Source: an uncultured Fibrobacter sp.
Lineage (GTDB): Bacteria; Fibrobacterota; Fibrobacteria; Fibrobacterales; Fibrobacteraceae
Assembly: GCF_947305105.1 (NCBI RefSeq)
Contig: NZ_CAMZCS010000025.1
Span: forward strand, 1 to 49,285
DNA length: 49,285 nt
Direction: 5' to 3'
The notes beneath the pieces are model-generated. The model was given only the letters and a program-made list of their open reading frames with translations. It searched no databases and was not told the DNA's origin. The position numbers and the translations under genes are program-made. This document shows, piece by piece, positions 1 to 9,165 of this stretch; positions within the stretch are counted from its first letter, which is position 1, and each line of letters starts with the position of its first letter.

Positions 1-841
1 TGGAGCACTGGCCGGACACGACCTCCCAGCGGTCGAACACGTTGTCGTTCCCGGGAATGGCGTATATCCTGGAGGTGTCGGTATCGATGACTCTGCTGTA
101 GGACTGGACCCCGGCAAACAGTATTCCCGTCCCCAGGGAGTCAACATACGCCGTTCCGTTGCCTGAATGCGTAACATCCAGGGTATAGGTACGGGCGACC
201 CTGACGGTTACGGAATCCTTCATGTTGGCGTTGGGATAGTTGCCCGCATAGATTAAGAAATAGTTCTTTGTATGGGGTTGCGTCCTGATGTAGCAATATC
301 GACTTCTGTCAAGAGTAGTTCGACAATCCCTGGTAACATTAAAGGGGGTGGATACCGAGCTGGGGGGATTTACATCGCTGAAAGTGGAGTCATAATAAAA
401 AGGCAATTGGCCTAACGTCTGTTGATATGTAAATACAATCACATACTGGCTCCCCTCGCCGGATTCGAAATACATGCGGATACCGTAAATCGAATACAGG
501 GGGATGATGGCGCTGCTTTGGTTGATGTAGAGTTTGGTGGTCGTTTCGGACAATTCGGTGACAGGCAAGTTTCGAGTCACCCTCCTGATGACGACAGGGT
601 CGGACGACGGGATGAAGCCGGTCGAGTCCTCGGTCTCGTCGACGAAGGTTCCCGTTCCGGAGACGATTTCCCACTTGACGAAGTTCTCGCCGACCTGGAG
701 GCTCTTCCGGGATGTGACGGAAAGCGTATCGCCGACATTCACGTTATAGGGATTGGGATCGCCTTCGATTGTAACACTTGCGTTCGCACTCGTAGCAAGT
801 GCTAACAAAAAGAATAAAATCTTTATAGACTTCCCCACCAC
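1..841 (-). CDS. Large secreted protein, 5' part only (cut by window edge), paralog of the 3672-8411 protein
   Basis: An open frame runs off the left edge of the window. Translation from the GTG at 841-839 gives a signal peptide (KILFFLLALATSANA) and then VTIEGDP, GDTLSV, VGENFVKWEIVSGTG and STGF. These align with no gap to the N-terminus of the 3672-8411 protein (VTIEGDT, GDTLSI, VGENFVKWELVSGAG, SSGF), and YGIR and FDRWEV are also shared. The GTG start is preferred over the ATG at 853. A GGAGAGG box lies just upstream of the GTG, and the two paralogs then start at exactly the same point of their signal peptides. The paralog carries InlB-type repeats and a VWA domain further on, so this one may too, but that part lies outside the window. 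It is probably an exported surface protein. It is transcribed divergently from ssrA. Confidence 0.85.
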   Translation of the reverse strand, partial: MVGKSIKILFFLLALATSANASVTIEGDPNPYNVNVGDTLSVTSRKSLQVGENFVKWEIVSGTGTFVDETEDSTGFIPSSDPVVIRRVTRNLPVTELSETTTKLYINQSSAIIPLYSIYGIRMYFESGEGSQYVIVFTYQQTLGQLPFYYDSTFSDVNPPSSVSTPFNVTRDCRTTLDRSRYCYIRTQPHTKNYFLIYAGNYPNANMKDSVTVRVARTYTLDVTHSGNGTAYVDSLGTGILFAGVQSYSRVIDTDTSRIYAIPGNDNVFDRWEVVSGQCS

Positions 842-969
842 AATCCTCTCCATCAATCCAACAACATCGAAAATGAAATTGCAGACAAAATATATAATTT
901 ATTTTCAACAAGAGTACATTTTTTTCTCAAATTTTAAAATGGCGAAATTCGTCAAATTTCGGCATTGTG

Positions 970-997
970 TTGCATTTTCACCATTTTTTTGTATATT
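970..997 (+). promoter_or_regulatory. Candidate sigma70-type promoter of ssrA
   Basis: TTGCAT at 970-975 and TATATT at 992-997 are separated by 16 bases, inside an AT-rich stretch. They lie 22 bases before the first base of the mature tmRNA, which would leave a short 5' leader for RNase P to remove. The match is moderate. The AT-rich region 842-969 must also hold the promoter of the divergent gene. Confidence 0.45.
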
Positions 998-1018
998 TGG
1001 ACCCAACCACTAATGACT

Positions 1019-1375
1019 GGGGGTGATCTGGTTTCGACAGGGTCGCCGAAGTGTTAGTTGCAAGCCGAGGTCTCAGACGGGGGCACTCGTTAAAAAGTCT
1101 GAAAAAAAATAAGTGCTGACGAAAACTACGCACTCGCTGCCTAATTAACGGCAACGCCGGGCCTCATTCCGCTCCCATCGGGATGTACGTCCGGACGCAA
1201 TATGGGATAGGATTCTCGCATGCCTGGGGCTAGAGTCCGAGATTCACTAGGCTGGTCAAACTCTGCGCCGACCTTCTTGGGCGTGGATAAGACGAGACCT
1301 TAAATGCGAAGGGAAAGCTTGTAGGAATGGACATGGAAGTGATTTTGGACAGGGGTTCGACTCCCCTCACCTCCA
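1019..1375 (+). ncRNA. ssrA: tmRNA (transfer-messenger RNA)
   Basis: The 5' end GGGGGTG (1019-1025) pairs with CACCTCC (1368-1374) to form the acceptor stem, and 1352-1366 is a standard T-arm with the TTCGA loop. Between them an internal frame, GCT GAC GAA AAC TAC GCA CTC GCT GCC TAA (1115-1144), encodes the proteolysis tag ADENYALAA. This tag is very close to the well-known ANDENYALAA and ends in the LAA signal used by ClpXP-type proteases. The RNA rescues stalled ribosomes with SmpB. The discriminator base is A1375 and is followed by CGA, so the 3' CCA is not encoded and must be added by a nucleotidyltransferase. A strong terminator follows 20 bases later. Confidence 0.97.
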
Positions 1376-1394
1376 CGAATACTCTCAATACAGA

Positions 1395-1425
1395 ATCCCC
1401 GGCTTATAAAGCCGGGGATATTTTT
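1395..1425 (+). terminator. Rho-independent terminator of ssrA
   Basis: ATCCCCGGCTT (1395-1405) and AAGCCGGGGAT (1409-1419) form a perfect 11-bp stem with a 3-base loop, followed by ATTTTT. The remaining bases up to 1576 are AT-rich. They hold a small inverted repeat (CGTGCT at 1466-1471, AGCACG at 1477-1482) but no gene that I can see. Confidence 0.9.
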
Positions 1426-1576
1426 GGGGGTAGGAGGAATTGAAACTCAAATAAAAAAGAACACCCGTGCTAGCGCAGCACGAAAGTTCCTCTCAAAAAA
1501 CAATCCAAATCATGGCTTAAAACGCCAGTAAAATAAAATCCCATACTAAAACAATCCTTACTACGTCTATAAATAT

Positions 1577-1606
1577 ACAAAAATCACCCGGCGGGTGGGC
1601 CGGGTG
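1577..1606 (-). terminator. Terminator of the receiver-domain gene
   Basis: Read on the minus strand, CACCCGGC and GCCGGGTG form an 8-bp GC-rich stem around a 6-base loop and are followed by ATTTTTGT. It lies about 55 bases beyond the stop codon at 1659 and fits termination of the 2123-1659 gene, and possibly of the deacetylase gene before it. Confidence 0.75.
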
Positions 1607-1658
1607 GATAATTTTCAGGGGAATGGACTACTGGTAGTGGTCCAGCTGGCGCGGGGGC

Positions 1659-2123
1659 CTAGGCGTGAAGCTGCGTACCGGAGCGTTCAATGTCGAAAAG
1701 GCGACGCAAATACTCCGTTTTGGCAGGGTCGCGTTCATCGGGGAGCGTGAGCGGGCCCATCGACAAGGCCACCAGGATAGAGCCCGGATAGTTGTTGACA
1801 CGCTTGATGAAATCGCTTTCGGACACGCCTTCGGTGTAGAAATCCACGACGAACGTATCCCAGTCGTCGGCCTCGATCTGTTCGAGAGCTTCGGCCTCGG
1901 TGGCGACGGCCTTGAGGGTCGCCCCCATGAGGAGGTCAGACAGCACCTCGAGGCAGGCGTTCCGGCGAGCCTCGTCCTCTTCCCAAATCAGGATGCGGCG
2001 GTCGCTGTAGTCACGGACCTGCGGGACAAAACCTTCTTCGGGATCCTCGTCGAATTTCTCGAGGGCAGCCTCGTCCATTTCGTCGTCGTTTTCAAATTCG
2101 TCTTCAAATTCTTCTTTCAGCAT
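1659..2123 (-). CDS. Stand-alone CheY-like receiver domain protein with acidic N-terminus
   Basis: The protein has 154 residues. The first 35 are almost all acidic (a run of E and D). A receiver-like domain follows from about residue 42: strand 1 ends in an acidic cluster (RRILIWEEDE), strand 3 carries the likely phospho-acceptor Asp in TFVVDFYTEG, and VALSMG fits the Ser/Thr position. I do not see the usual conserved Lys in a KP motif, so phosphorylation chemistry may be altered. There is no DNA-binding or enzymatic output domain. It lies 24 bases downstream of the deacetylase gene on the same strand, so the two may be co-transcribed. No histidine kinase is in the window. Its partner and output are unknown. 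Confidence 0.75.
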   Translation of the reverse strand: MLKEEFEDEFENDDEMDEAALEKFDEDPEEGFVPQVRDYSDRRILIWEEDEARRNACLEVLSDLLMGATLKAVATEAEALEQIEADDWDTFVVDFYTEGVSESDFIKRVNNYPGSILVALSMGPLTLPDERDPAKTEYLRRLFDIERSGTQLHA

Positions 2124-2147
2124 AGTGCCTTAAATATAGTAAAAATC

Positions 2148-3503
2148 TCACTTGCGGACAACTTTCACCACCGGGGCAGCGCCAGCAGCCGTCGCACGGA
2201 CAATGTACACGCCCTTGGGCATACGGTCTGGCACGACGAACCCGTTCGACGTGCCAAGGCAGTTGCCGTTCAAGTCAAAAACCGCATAGCTTGCAGAAGT
2301 AACGCCAGGCACCGACGGGGCCAGAACAATTCCCACTGTCCCCGACGAATCTCCCACGGCCGACGTGTCCGCGGCCGACGCCGTATCCGACGCAGCCGTC
2401 GAATCCGCCGTAACCGTCGAATCGGGTTTATCCCCGCCGCCAACCTCCCCCGCCCGTGCCTTCCGCACCTTGAGGCTAGTCGCCATGAAGTCTACCACAA
2501 ACGTCCCGTCGGACTCCGGAGCGATAACGACGCCGCCCTGTTCCACGACGGCGTCTTCCCCGACACCTTGCGTATCGATTTTCACGCGCAGCAGCACCTT
2601 CTCGGGCATGTGCTCGTCTGGGATTTTCCAACTGACCGTAAACCCGTCATCTGCCGCGACCGATTCTGCCGCATCGATGACGAAATGCGCCCGGTAGTAG
2701 GCCGAAACCGTACCAAAACTCGCCGTCCAGAGTTTGTTTTCAATGGCGCGTTGCATAATTTTCTTGATATCGCCAGGATTGATGGAGTAATCGTCCCCCG
2801 TATCGTCGGTGACGCCGTGGTTCAGCACCACAAGCCAGGAGCCGCCCGTCACCTGAACATCCCACGGATTTGCGCCACTAAAATCGCCGATAAAGGCCGC
2901 CGTGTCCATCGCCGAAAGCATTTCGGGCAAGGTTGCCCCGGAGCGCGTCCAAATCTTTGCCTGGATATTGAACATCTCGGGTTGCGTTTCCCACATGTTG
3001 CGCCCGTGCCAGCCACAGTTGCGATTGTTGAAGTGGCGTTTGGCAATAATTTTCTGTACAGATTCGTTTGTTTCGCAGAACGGGGCCGCAAAAGACACCA
3101 CTTTGACCTTCGCCCCGGCCGATTCGAGCGTTTTTTCGATAGTCCCTGCAAAATCCACGATTTCGCTGTTCAGTTCCGACTCGCTCTGCCCCGTCATGTG
3201 GCCATGCGACTGCGTGTGGTTCCCGATTTCGTGACCCGCGTTGGCCAGAGCCGCAAAACCGGCCGCATTCCCTTGCAGCCCATTGCTCATGTTAGTGACA
3301 AAAAAAGTCACTTTAACACTAGAAAGTTCTTCGAGGATGGGTTTCAGGTTGTCTATCTGGTTCTTGAGCGCATCGTCGAAAGTAAAACTCACCGCCCCCA
3401 CGTAGCCGTTCCAAGGCACCGTCTTGACCGGACCGGCCCAAACGAAAGCGAAACAAAGGCACACCAGCGCAAAAATCGCGGCAACCGGATTATTCTTGTA
3501 CAT
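2148..3503 (-). CDS. Secreted polysaccharide deacetylase (NodB domain) with C-terminal sorting-type tail
   Basis: The 451-residue protein has an N-terminal signal peptide (FALVCLCFAFVWA). A NodB-type carbohydrate esterase domain spans about residues 35-280: SFTFDDA carries the catalytic and metal-binding Asp pair, HEIGNHTQSH is the metal-binding H-x3-H motif, FAAPF is the third motif, and VVLNHG supplies the late His. A beta-rich region and a Ser/Thr/Asp/Ala linker follow. The tail ends in GVYIVRA and KVVRK, like the C-terminal domains of secreted enzymes in bacteria with type IX secretion; that route is inference. Family members remove acetyl groups from xylan, chitin or peptidoglycan. In a fibre-degrading organism acetylxylan is plausible but not shown. 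Confidence 0.85.
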   Translation of the reverse strand: MYKNNPVAAIFALVCLCFAFVWAGPVKTVPWNGYVGAVSFTFDDALKNQIDNLKPILEELSSVKVTFFVTNMSNGLQGNAAGFAALANAGHEIGNHTQSHGHMTGQSESELNSEIVDFAGTIEKTLESAGAKVKVVSFAAPFCETNESVQKIIAKRHFNNRNCGWHGRNMWETQPEMFNIQAKIWTRSGATLPEMLSAMDTAAFIGDFSGANPWDVQVTGGSWLVVLNHGVTDDTGDDYSINPGDIKKIMQRAIENKLWTASFGTVSAYYRAHFVIDAAESVAADDGFTVSWKIPDEHMPEKVLLRVKIDTQGVGEDAVVEQGGVVIAPESDGTFVVDFMATSLKVRKARAGEVGGGDKPDSTVTADSTAASDTASAADTSAVGDSSGTVGIVLAPSVPGVTSASYAVFDLNGNCLGTSNGFVVPDRMPKGVYIVRATAAGAAPVVKVVRK

Positions 3504-3671
3504 AAAACCATCCTTAATCTGTCGTCACATAATATAGCTATCCACGAAGGATTATTTTCTGCGAAAATTCCATGCCAAAACATATTTTAGCGACAGCACG
3601 AAAAAATAAGTTATATATTTAAAATACAACGACTTACTTGTTGATACGTTTCTTTTGAGATAGGGGGCTAT

Positions 3672-6600
3672 GTGGCGGCTTTTTTTAGAAAAATCTTGTA
3701 TTTGCTTGCTTTTATTGCGGTTACCGCCTCTGCGACGGTTACAATAGAAGGGGATACAACGCGCTACAACGCCTCCGCCGGCGATACGCTCTCCATTGCC
3801 GCCAGGAAAAAACTCAACGTAGGTGAAAACTTCGTCAAATGGGAGCTCGTCTCTGGAGCGGGAGTATTCACCGATGAAACCGCAGATTCCTCTGGATTTA
3901 TCCTGGCTTCGAACGACGCGACAATCAAGATGGTCACCCAGACCCTCCCTATTTACGAACTTACCGACCAGCCGACAAAATTCATTTTTTACAAGAACAG
4001 CGTCAAGATTACCGCAGCCTCGCTATATGGCATTCGGGTAAAATACAAAGCCAACGAAGGTGGGCTATATGCACTTGTCTACAAAACGAGCCAGCCCACT
4101 TCGGTCCTTTATTTCGCCGGGGATTCCACTTTTACCAAAAGCACCACTAAAGAAAACTGCATTTATACGAACTCAAGAGAAGTGAAGTGCATTTTCAGTG
4201 CGCAGCCCAACAGCAGCAATTACTACTGCAACGCTCTCGCCTATTACCCCAATCACGACATGAAGGATTCAAACTTCCTTTGGGTTCTTAAGGCAAACAC
4301 CGTAACAACGTCTTTCTCAGGGAACGGAGCGGCTTACGTCGATTCGTCTAGCCGAGCCGTTTTATCGAACAGCCGAATTATAGAACTCGACACGACCAGA
4401 ATTTACGCCGTCGCAGATTCGAACAATATTTTTGACCACTGGGAAGTCACTTCGGGCACATGCTCTATTTTGGACAGCAAGAAGGATACAACAAAAATTT
4501 ATGACGTAAAGACCGACTGCAAAATAAAGGCCGTATTCAATCCGGGCCCGATTTACACGATCACCAATGTTCCTGTCGGTTACAACTTTGCAGACAACTT
4601 GTACGCAAAGCGTGTCACCAGCGGGCATATCGGAGTCCGGTTCACTTTTACAGCGCCCAGCGCCGGTTCTTACACCTTTGTCGCATCGAACGATTTTTTG
4701 AGCGATTCCTTATATTACTTCCGGTACACGAGCACCGATTACAAGACGATTTCTTATTCCAAGAAATTCCGCGGGACATTAAGCGAAACTGTGACGCTCA
4801 CACAAGGGCAGGTCGTATCTATCATCGTCGGCAGACCCAATAAAAAAGAAAACCCGTTCTATATCAGCTACGCCACGCAAGCGTACAGCATCGCTCTCCG
4901 CTCTGACGGGAACGGGAAGGTGACTCCGGACAGCGGGTACGCAACAGCCTTCGCCGGAGCAAAGTACACCATCGCCGCAGAGGCAAGCGACGGTTACCGT
5001 TTTTCTGATTGGCAAATCGTAGCAGGCACCCCTGTAATCGAAGACGCCGAAGCCCCAAACACGTATATCACGACATCGGCCAATGCCGAACTGAAAGCAA
5101 GGTTCAAACAGAGCTCCGTGTACCCGCTCACCAAGGCAAAGCAGACTTTCAACTTCCAGAAAAACTACTACAGAGAATCGACTCATTCAACAATCCGTTT
5201 CAGCTGGACTCCTCCCGATACTGCCACCTACCTAGTCAGTTTTGAGCCCATCGACCCAATCGGCGGCATTTTCAGCGATTACGGAACAGACTCGACGTTT
5301 GCAAAAGCACAATCCACAAGCGCAGTCAGCGGCATCACAAGTTTCACCGTGAAAGGCGCAGCCGGCGTCCCCCTTTATTTGACACTCCGGGATAGCGCCA
5401 ACAACATCCCGAACAAGTCGTTCAAAGCCTGGATTTCGACGCCATACGTGTTGAACGTATTGACCGCCAAAGAAGGCTCCGTAAACCCGGCTGGCAAGGT
5501 GTACACCGCTCCGGGAGTCGAAACGATTCTCACCGCATGGCCCTACGGTGGATATAGGTTCAAATCCTGGGTGAACACCGAAGGCGACATGACAATTTCT
5601 TCCCCGAAGAATTCCAGAACGTCCGTGACCTTAATCGACTCGCTCTGTTCTGTAAAAGCCACCTTCACGAACGACGAATCGGCAGAACCTTTGCTAAACA
5701 TTTCCAAGCTGGACATTAGCAACTACCCCGAAGTCTGCGCACAAATCTCTATTACAGACAAGAATTCCGGCCATTCCTTTTACGGGCTTGTTTCCGAAGA
5801 TTTCACATTGACTCAAGATGGTAAAGCCATTCAGCCCCAAGTGACCAGTATAAACAACGTTACGGGCGTTTCTGTTGTGATTGTCGTCGACGAGAGCACC
5901 TCGATGCTAACGAACAACCGCATGGAAAAAGCAAAAGATGCCATTCGAGCCTTTATCAACGACATGGGCCCCTACGACAGGACATCTATTGTAGGGTTCA
6001 AGGGCGCTTTCAAGGTACAAGTGGATTCTGCCACAAAAGATTCTGTCTTAGTCGATTCCACCGTAGTCCACCAGACCATGACATCGAACAGGAGTTCATT
6101 GCTCCAGGCTGTCGATTCAATCAAGGGCGATGGCAAAATGACGAACATCATCACGGGAACCATCGTCGGTTTGGAACAAATCGTGAACGAGACCAACGCA
6201 ACCGTGGTCATTGTCTTCTCCGATGGCGACAACAACAGCGGTTCGAGAGACATAAGAGGCACAATCGAACAAGCCAATACGAAAAAGACGCCCATCTATT
6301 CCATTGCGCTCGAGAGCGACAGCAAATACCCGCTGGCGAATTTGGCCGAAGGCACAGGCGGCACATTCTCGCTTGCAAGCGACGCTAGCGAACTGGCCGG
6401 TCTCTACGCCGGTATCCGCGACAACGTTTTGTCCCAATACGTAGTCTGCTACCAGACTCCCGACACAGTCCAGAACGGCGAAACGCACGACATTATCCTC
6501 AGCACAAAATTCAACAAAATCACTACGAAAGATTCGGCCCAATGGAGCGAAAAATCCATCCCACCGTCGATTACCCTTACCGAAAAAACGTGGGAACTTA

Positions 6601-8411
6601 TCAAAAATTCCCAGGAATCCAATAACCCGCTCACCATCAGCGCCTACATAAGGACACAAGTCGGCATCAGTTACGCAAACCTGTATATGCGTACCGCCGG
6701 CACGACGGACATCTTTACGATATTTGCCCTGCAAAATGTACACGACAGCCTTTGGGAATTTACGGTTCCTGCAAACCTCGTCATTGCACCCGGCCTGGAG
6801 TTCTACATTATCGCGGGCGACAACCTCGGGCAAACCGGCAAGACCCCGAAGATTCAAAATCCATCCAAGGAGCCCTACACCATCTTTGTCGATAACGACA
6901 TCCCCACCATCGAGCCTATTTCTATAGCATGCGAAGATTCGACGACAGACATAAAGTCTTTCATTTTCAATATCAAGGATAGCGACGGAATCGACAGCGT
7001 CGTGCTCTACTTCAGGGATTCGAAGATGATTTTCTTCCAAGAAGTGGCGCTCGCCTACTCCGCCAAAAAAGACTACTGGATTGTAGAATTCCCTGCCAAC
7101 ATCCGAGATTTTGACAGGCTCGATTACTACGTTCGTGTTACCGACGCGAGGGGCACATCGGTCCGCAACCCAAGCGAAAGGACACTCTCCACAGACGCTT
7201 GCCGCATCCATTACGTGGCCAACGACACAACCATTGCAGATACGACACTCGAAGATACAATCACGCCCTCGCCCCGCGACTCCATTGTGTACTCGCTCAT
7301 TGCCGACACCGCCGAAATTTACGACAAGGATTTAGACGGCCACGCAGACTATGTGCGCATACACTTCAAAGAAGAACGCGACGACAATATCTCGAGCATC
7401 GACTCGGTGTTCTGGAATTCGAACCGTGGCGAATGGAGATTCGTCCCCGAAGGAATGATAAAGAAAAACCGCACAGACGGGAAATGGTTCGAGGGCTACA
7501 TCAACACCCCGTACAAGTATGGCTTGACCAAGGCCGACTCCGTGCGCAAGCCCTTCCTCGGCTTTACAACGATCCATTCCGACAAGATGGAATATGTCAT
7601 GCTCACCGACAAAGTCGGAGCTGTCCCCACAAAGGCAACCAAGAACCCCGGAAAGATGGGCCTTACGGAATACATGGACCCGAAAACGGATACACCGCCA
7701 GACACACTTATTGTCCGGCTCTCCGAACCGGTCACAAATATCGGCGACGAGAACGCCTGGGAAAAAATATTCCGCTACTCGACCTCTTGCAAAGACACGG
7801 CATCGCAACCTATCAGCCTCAAACATGCGCCACAAATCCGGGACAACGGGCAACAGTGGGTTCTCATCCTCGACGGTTATAACATCAATGCGGGCTTTTG
7901 CCTGTTCACCGACCCCGAAGCCCCCTACGAAGACCTTGTCGGGAACGCGCTCGGTCGCGGCGGTATCGAAATCGAAGGGAAAGACGGCATGTTCTACCTC
8001 GACGAAGTCAAGCCTGTGAAAGTGATCAGCGGCATAGGAAAAAATCAAGAATGGATACCGCCCGAAGGTTCCGATTGGGAAGCCCTCCCCGACAGCATAT
8101 CGGCCATCAGCGTCAAGGCGAAATCTCCCTACACGGCCGAAGTCTACATTTTCGACGGAATCGCAACTTACGTGACGCATTTCGAGCAGAAATTCGGCTA
8201 CAACGGCGAAATGGAAGACCCCAAGCGCGGCAATGCCAACGAAGCCGCCAAACTAGGATTCCTGCACTGGAACCAGCGTTCCGAGAAGGGGCGCAAGGTG
8301 GGTACGGGCATCTATATCTGGAAGATATTCTTCAAGTTCGAAGACGGCCACAAAGAAACAAGGACCGTCAAGACAGGCGTGTACCGGAAGAATCAAAAAA
8401 AAGGCCATTAG
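3672..8411 (+). CDS. Large VWA-domain surface protein with InlB-type repeats and FlgD-like C-terminus
   Basis: The protein has 1579 residues. The GTG start at 3672 follows an AGGGGG box; the ATG two bases earlier is in another frame. A signal peptide (residues 1-20) is followed by a region shared with the truncated paralog at 1-841. Several beta-rich repeats resemble divergent InlB B-repeats (for example GKVTPDSGYATAFAG with GYRFSDW, and GSVNPAGKVYTAPG with GYRFKSW). A von Willebrand A domain begins near residue 730; VVDESTSM is an intact DxSxS metal-site motif, and FSDGDNN fits the later metal site. Further Ig-like modules follow. The last 80 residues (GTGIYIWKIFFKF) resemble a FlgD-type domain common at the end of exported Fibrobacter proteins. 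Probably a surface or secreted adhesin-like protein; the ligand is unknown. Confidence 0.85.
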   Translation: MAAFFRKILYLLAFIAVTASATVTIEGDTTRYNASAGDTLSIAARKKLNVGENFVKWELVSGAGVFTDETADSSGFILASNDATIKMVTQTLPIYELTDQPTKFIFYKNSVKITAASLYGIRVKYKANEGGLYALVYKTSQPTSVLYFAGDSTFTKSTTKENCIYTNSREVKCIFSAQPNSSNYYCNALAYYPNHDMKDSNFLWVLKANTVTTSFSGNGAAYVDSSSRAVLSNSRIIELDTTRIYAVADSNNIFDHWEVTSGTCSILDSKKDTTKIYDVKTDCKIKAVFNPGPIYTITNVPVGYNFADNLYAKRVTSGHIGVRFTFTAPSAGSYTFVASNDFLSDSLYYFRYTSTDYKTISYSKKFRGTLSETVTLTQGQVVSIIVGRPNKKENPFYISYATQAYSIALRSDGNGKVTPDSGYATAFAGAKYTIAAEASDGYRFSDWQIVAGTPVIEDAEAPNTYITTSANAELKARFKQSSVYPLTKAKQTFNFQKNYYRESTHSTIRFSWTPPDTATYLVSFEPIDPIGGIFSDYGTDSTFAKAQSTSAVSGITSFTVKGAAGVPLYLTLRDSANNIPNKSFKAWISTPYVLNVLTAKEGSVNPAGKVYTAPGVETILTAWPYGGYRFKSWVNTEGDMTISSPKNSRTSVTLIDSLCSVKATFTNDESAEPLLNISKLDISNYPEVCAQISITDKNSGHSFYGLVSEDFTLTQDGKAIQPQVTSINNVTGVSVVIVVDESTSMLTNNRMEKAKDAIRAFINDMGPYDRTSIVGFKGAFKVQVDSATKDSVLVDSTVVHQTMTSNRSSLLQAVDSIKGDGKMTNIITGTIVGLEQIVNETNATVVIVFSDGDNNSGSRDIRGTIEQANTKKTPIYSIALESDSKYPLANLAEGTGGTFSLASDASELAGLYAGIRDNVLSQYVVCYQTPDTVQNGETHDIILSTKFNKITTKDSAQWSEKSIPPSITLTEKTWELIKNSQESNNPLTISAYIRTQVGISYANLYMRTAGTTDIFTIFALQNVHDSLWEFTVPANLVIAPGLEFYIIAGDNLGQTGKTPKIQNPSKEPYTIFVDNDIPTIEPISIACEDSTTDIKSFIFNIKDSDGIDSVVLYFRDSKMIFFQEVALAYSAKKDYWIVEFPANIRDFDRLDYYVRVTDARGTSVRNPSERTLSTDACRIHYVANDTTIADTTLEDTITPSPRDSIVYSLIADTAEIYDKDLDGHADYVRIHFKEERDDNISSIDSVFWNSNRGEWRFVPEGMIKKNRTDGKWFEGYINTPYKYGLTKADSVRKPFLGFTTIHSDKMEYVMLTDKVGAVPTKATKNPGKMGLTEYMDPKTDTPPDTLIVRLSEPVTNIGDENAWEKIFRYSTSCKDTASQPISLKHAPQIRDNGQQWVLILDGYNINAGFCLFTDPEAPYEDLVGNALGRGGIEIEGKDGMFYLDEVKPVKVISGIGKNQEWIPPEGSDWEALPDSISAISVKAKSPYTAEVYIFDGIATYVTHFEQKFGYNGEMEDPKRGNANEAAKLGFLHWNQRSEKGRKVGTGIYIWKIFFKFEDGHKETRTVKTGVYRKNQKKGH

Positions 8412-8426
8412 GGCAAACCTAATGGC
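8395..8426 (-). terminator. Terminator for the 9066-8452 gene, lying inside the end of the VWA gene
   Basis: On the minus strand GCCATTAGG and CCTAATGGC form a perfect 9-bp stem with a 5-base loop, followed by CTTTTTTTT. The same bases read on the plus strand are the last five codons and the stop of the VWA gene (Q K K G H stop). Confidence 0.85.
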
Positions 8427-8451
8427 ACTCAAAAAAGCGATTTAATAGAAA

Positions 8452-9066
8452 TTATTCAGAGGTCTGCTTGTAAATCTTGTCGCGAGAAACTTCGATATTC
8501 AGCGCAAGCATAAGCCCTATACGGAGCGAAGAAACCCTGAACTTGATGTCGTCATCCGTAAAGGATTTTTGCATCGAAGAATAATCGACACTGGCTTCCA
8601 CCGTAAAGCCCATCGGCAAGACAACGCCCACGCCGCAATTGGCGAAGTAATTCAAGGGGCGTTCCCACCAGTTGCCGTCGAGCGTGACAGGAGCAAGATA
8701 GCCGCCCCTCACCGACAAGTAAGGCGAAACAATACTTTCCCTCACGATTCGGCCAAACGAGAGCACCGCCCACAGAGGGATAGACGCCGGAGCCGCCTCG
8801 GAACCATCACTTTGCTGCGCACTGCGGAAGCCAATACCGGCACCGTAACGCATCGGGCTGAATTCGGCCGAGAAAAGGGCCTCGATACCCGCCTCGATCA
8901 CAAAATTTGTTTCCCATTCCTGTTCCGCAGCAATATCCATTGAATCCCTAGAAATGGTCGCATCGGTCGGGAAATAGAACTGACCAAAAGGTTTCAAGTC
9001 AAACGAGTGAGAAAAGCCGAACAAACAAAGGCTAATCAAAAGAAAAATTTTTTTATTCCAGGACAA
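8452..9066 (-). CDS. Small outer-membrane beta-barrel protein
   Basis: The protein has 204 residues. The start is TTG at 9066 with a GGAGG box 7 bases upstream. A signal peptide (IFLLISLCLFGFSHS) is followed by alternating hydrophobic/polar strands rich in Gly and aromatic residues (for example YGAGIGF, SPYLSVRGGYLAP, YFANCGVGVVLP, FTVEASVDYSS, SSLRIGLMLAL). This is the pattern of an 8-10-strand barrel of the OmpA/OmpW size class. The last residues extend past the final strand, which is unusual for a barrel with a terminal aromatic signal. No substrate can be named. It converges with the VWA gene and ends in a terminator embedded in it. Confidence 0.7.
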   Translation of the reverse strand: MSWNKKIFLLISLCLFGFSHSFDLKPFGQFYFPTDATISRDSMDIAAEQEWETNFVIEAGIEALFSAEFSPMRYGAGIGFRSAQQSDGSEAAPASIPLWAVLSFGRIVRESIVSPYLSVRGGYLAPVTLDGNWWERPLNYFANCGVGVVLPMGFTVEASVDYSSMQKSFTDDDIKFRVSSLRIGLMLALNIEVSRDKIYKQTSE

Positions 9067-9165
9067 ATCTAAACCTCCAGTTCTTGTATAAGATAAGAAA
9101 AAAAATCCAATAAAAACAAACTCATCGAAAAAATTTACTGATTTTCCGCTTGTTCGAAAAATTTT

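Noticed and set aside
963-976. A possible -24/-12 promoter before ssrA (GGC...TTGCA)
   Set aside because: The spacing between GG and GC is 9, not 10, and a sigma70-like pair fits the same region better.
1665-3590. A 641-codon open frame on the plus strand
   Set aside because: It is fully antisense to the receiver and deacetylase genes, which have clear domains. Its product is rich in R, H and V without any recognisable motif, as expected of a high-GC shadow frame.
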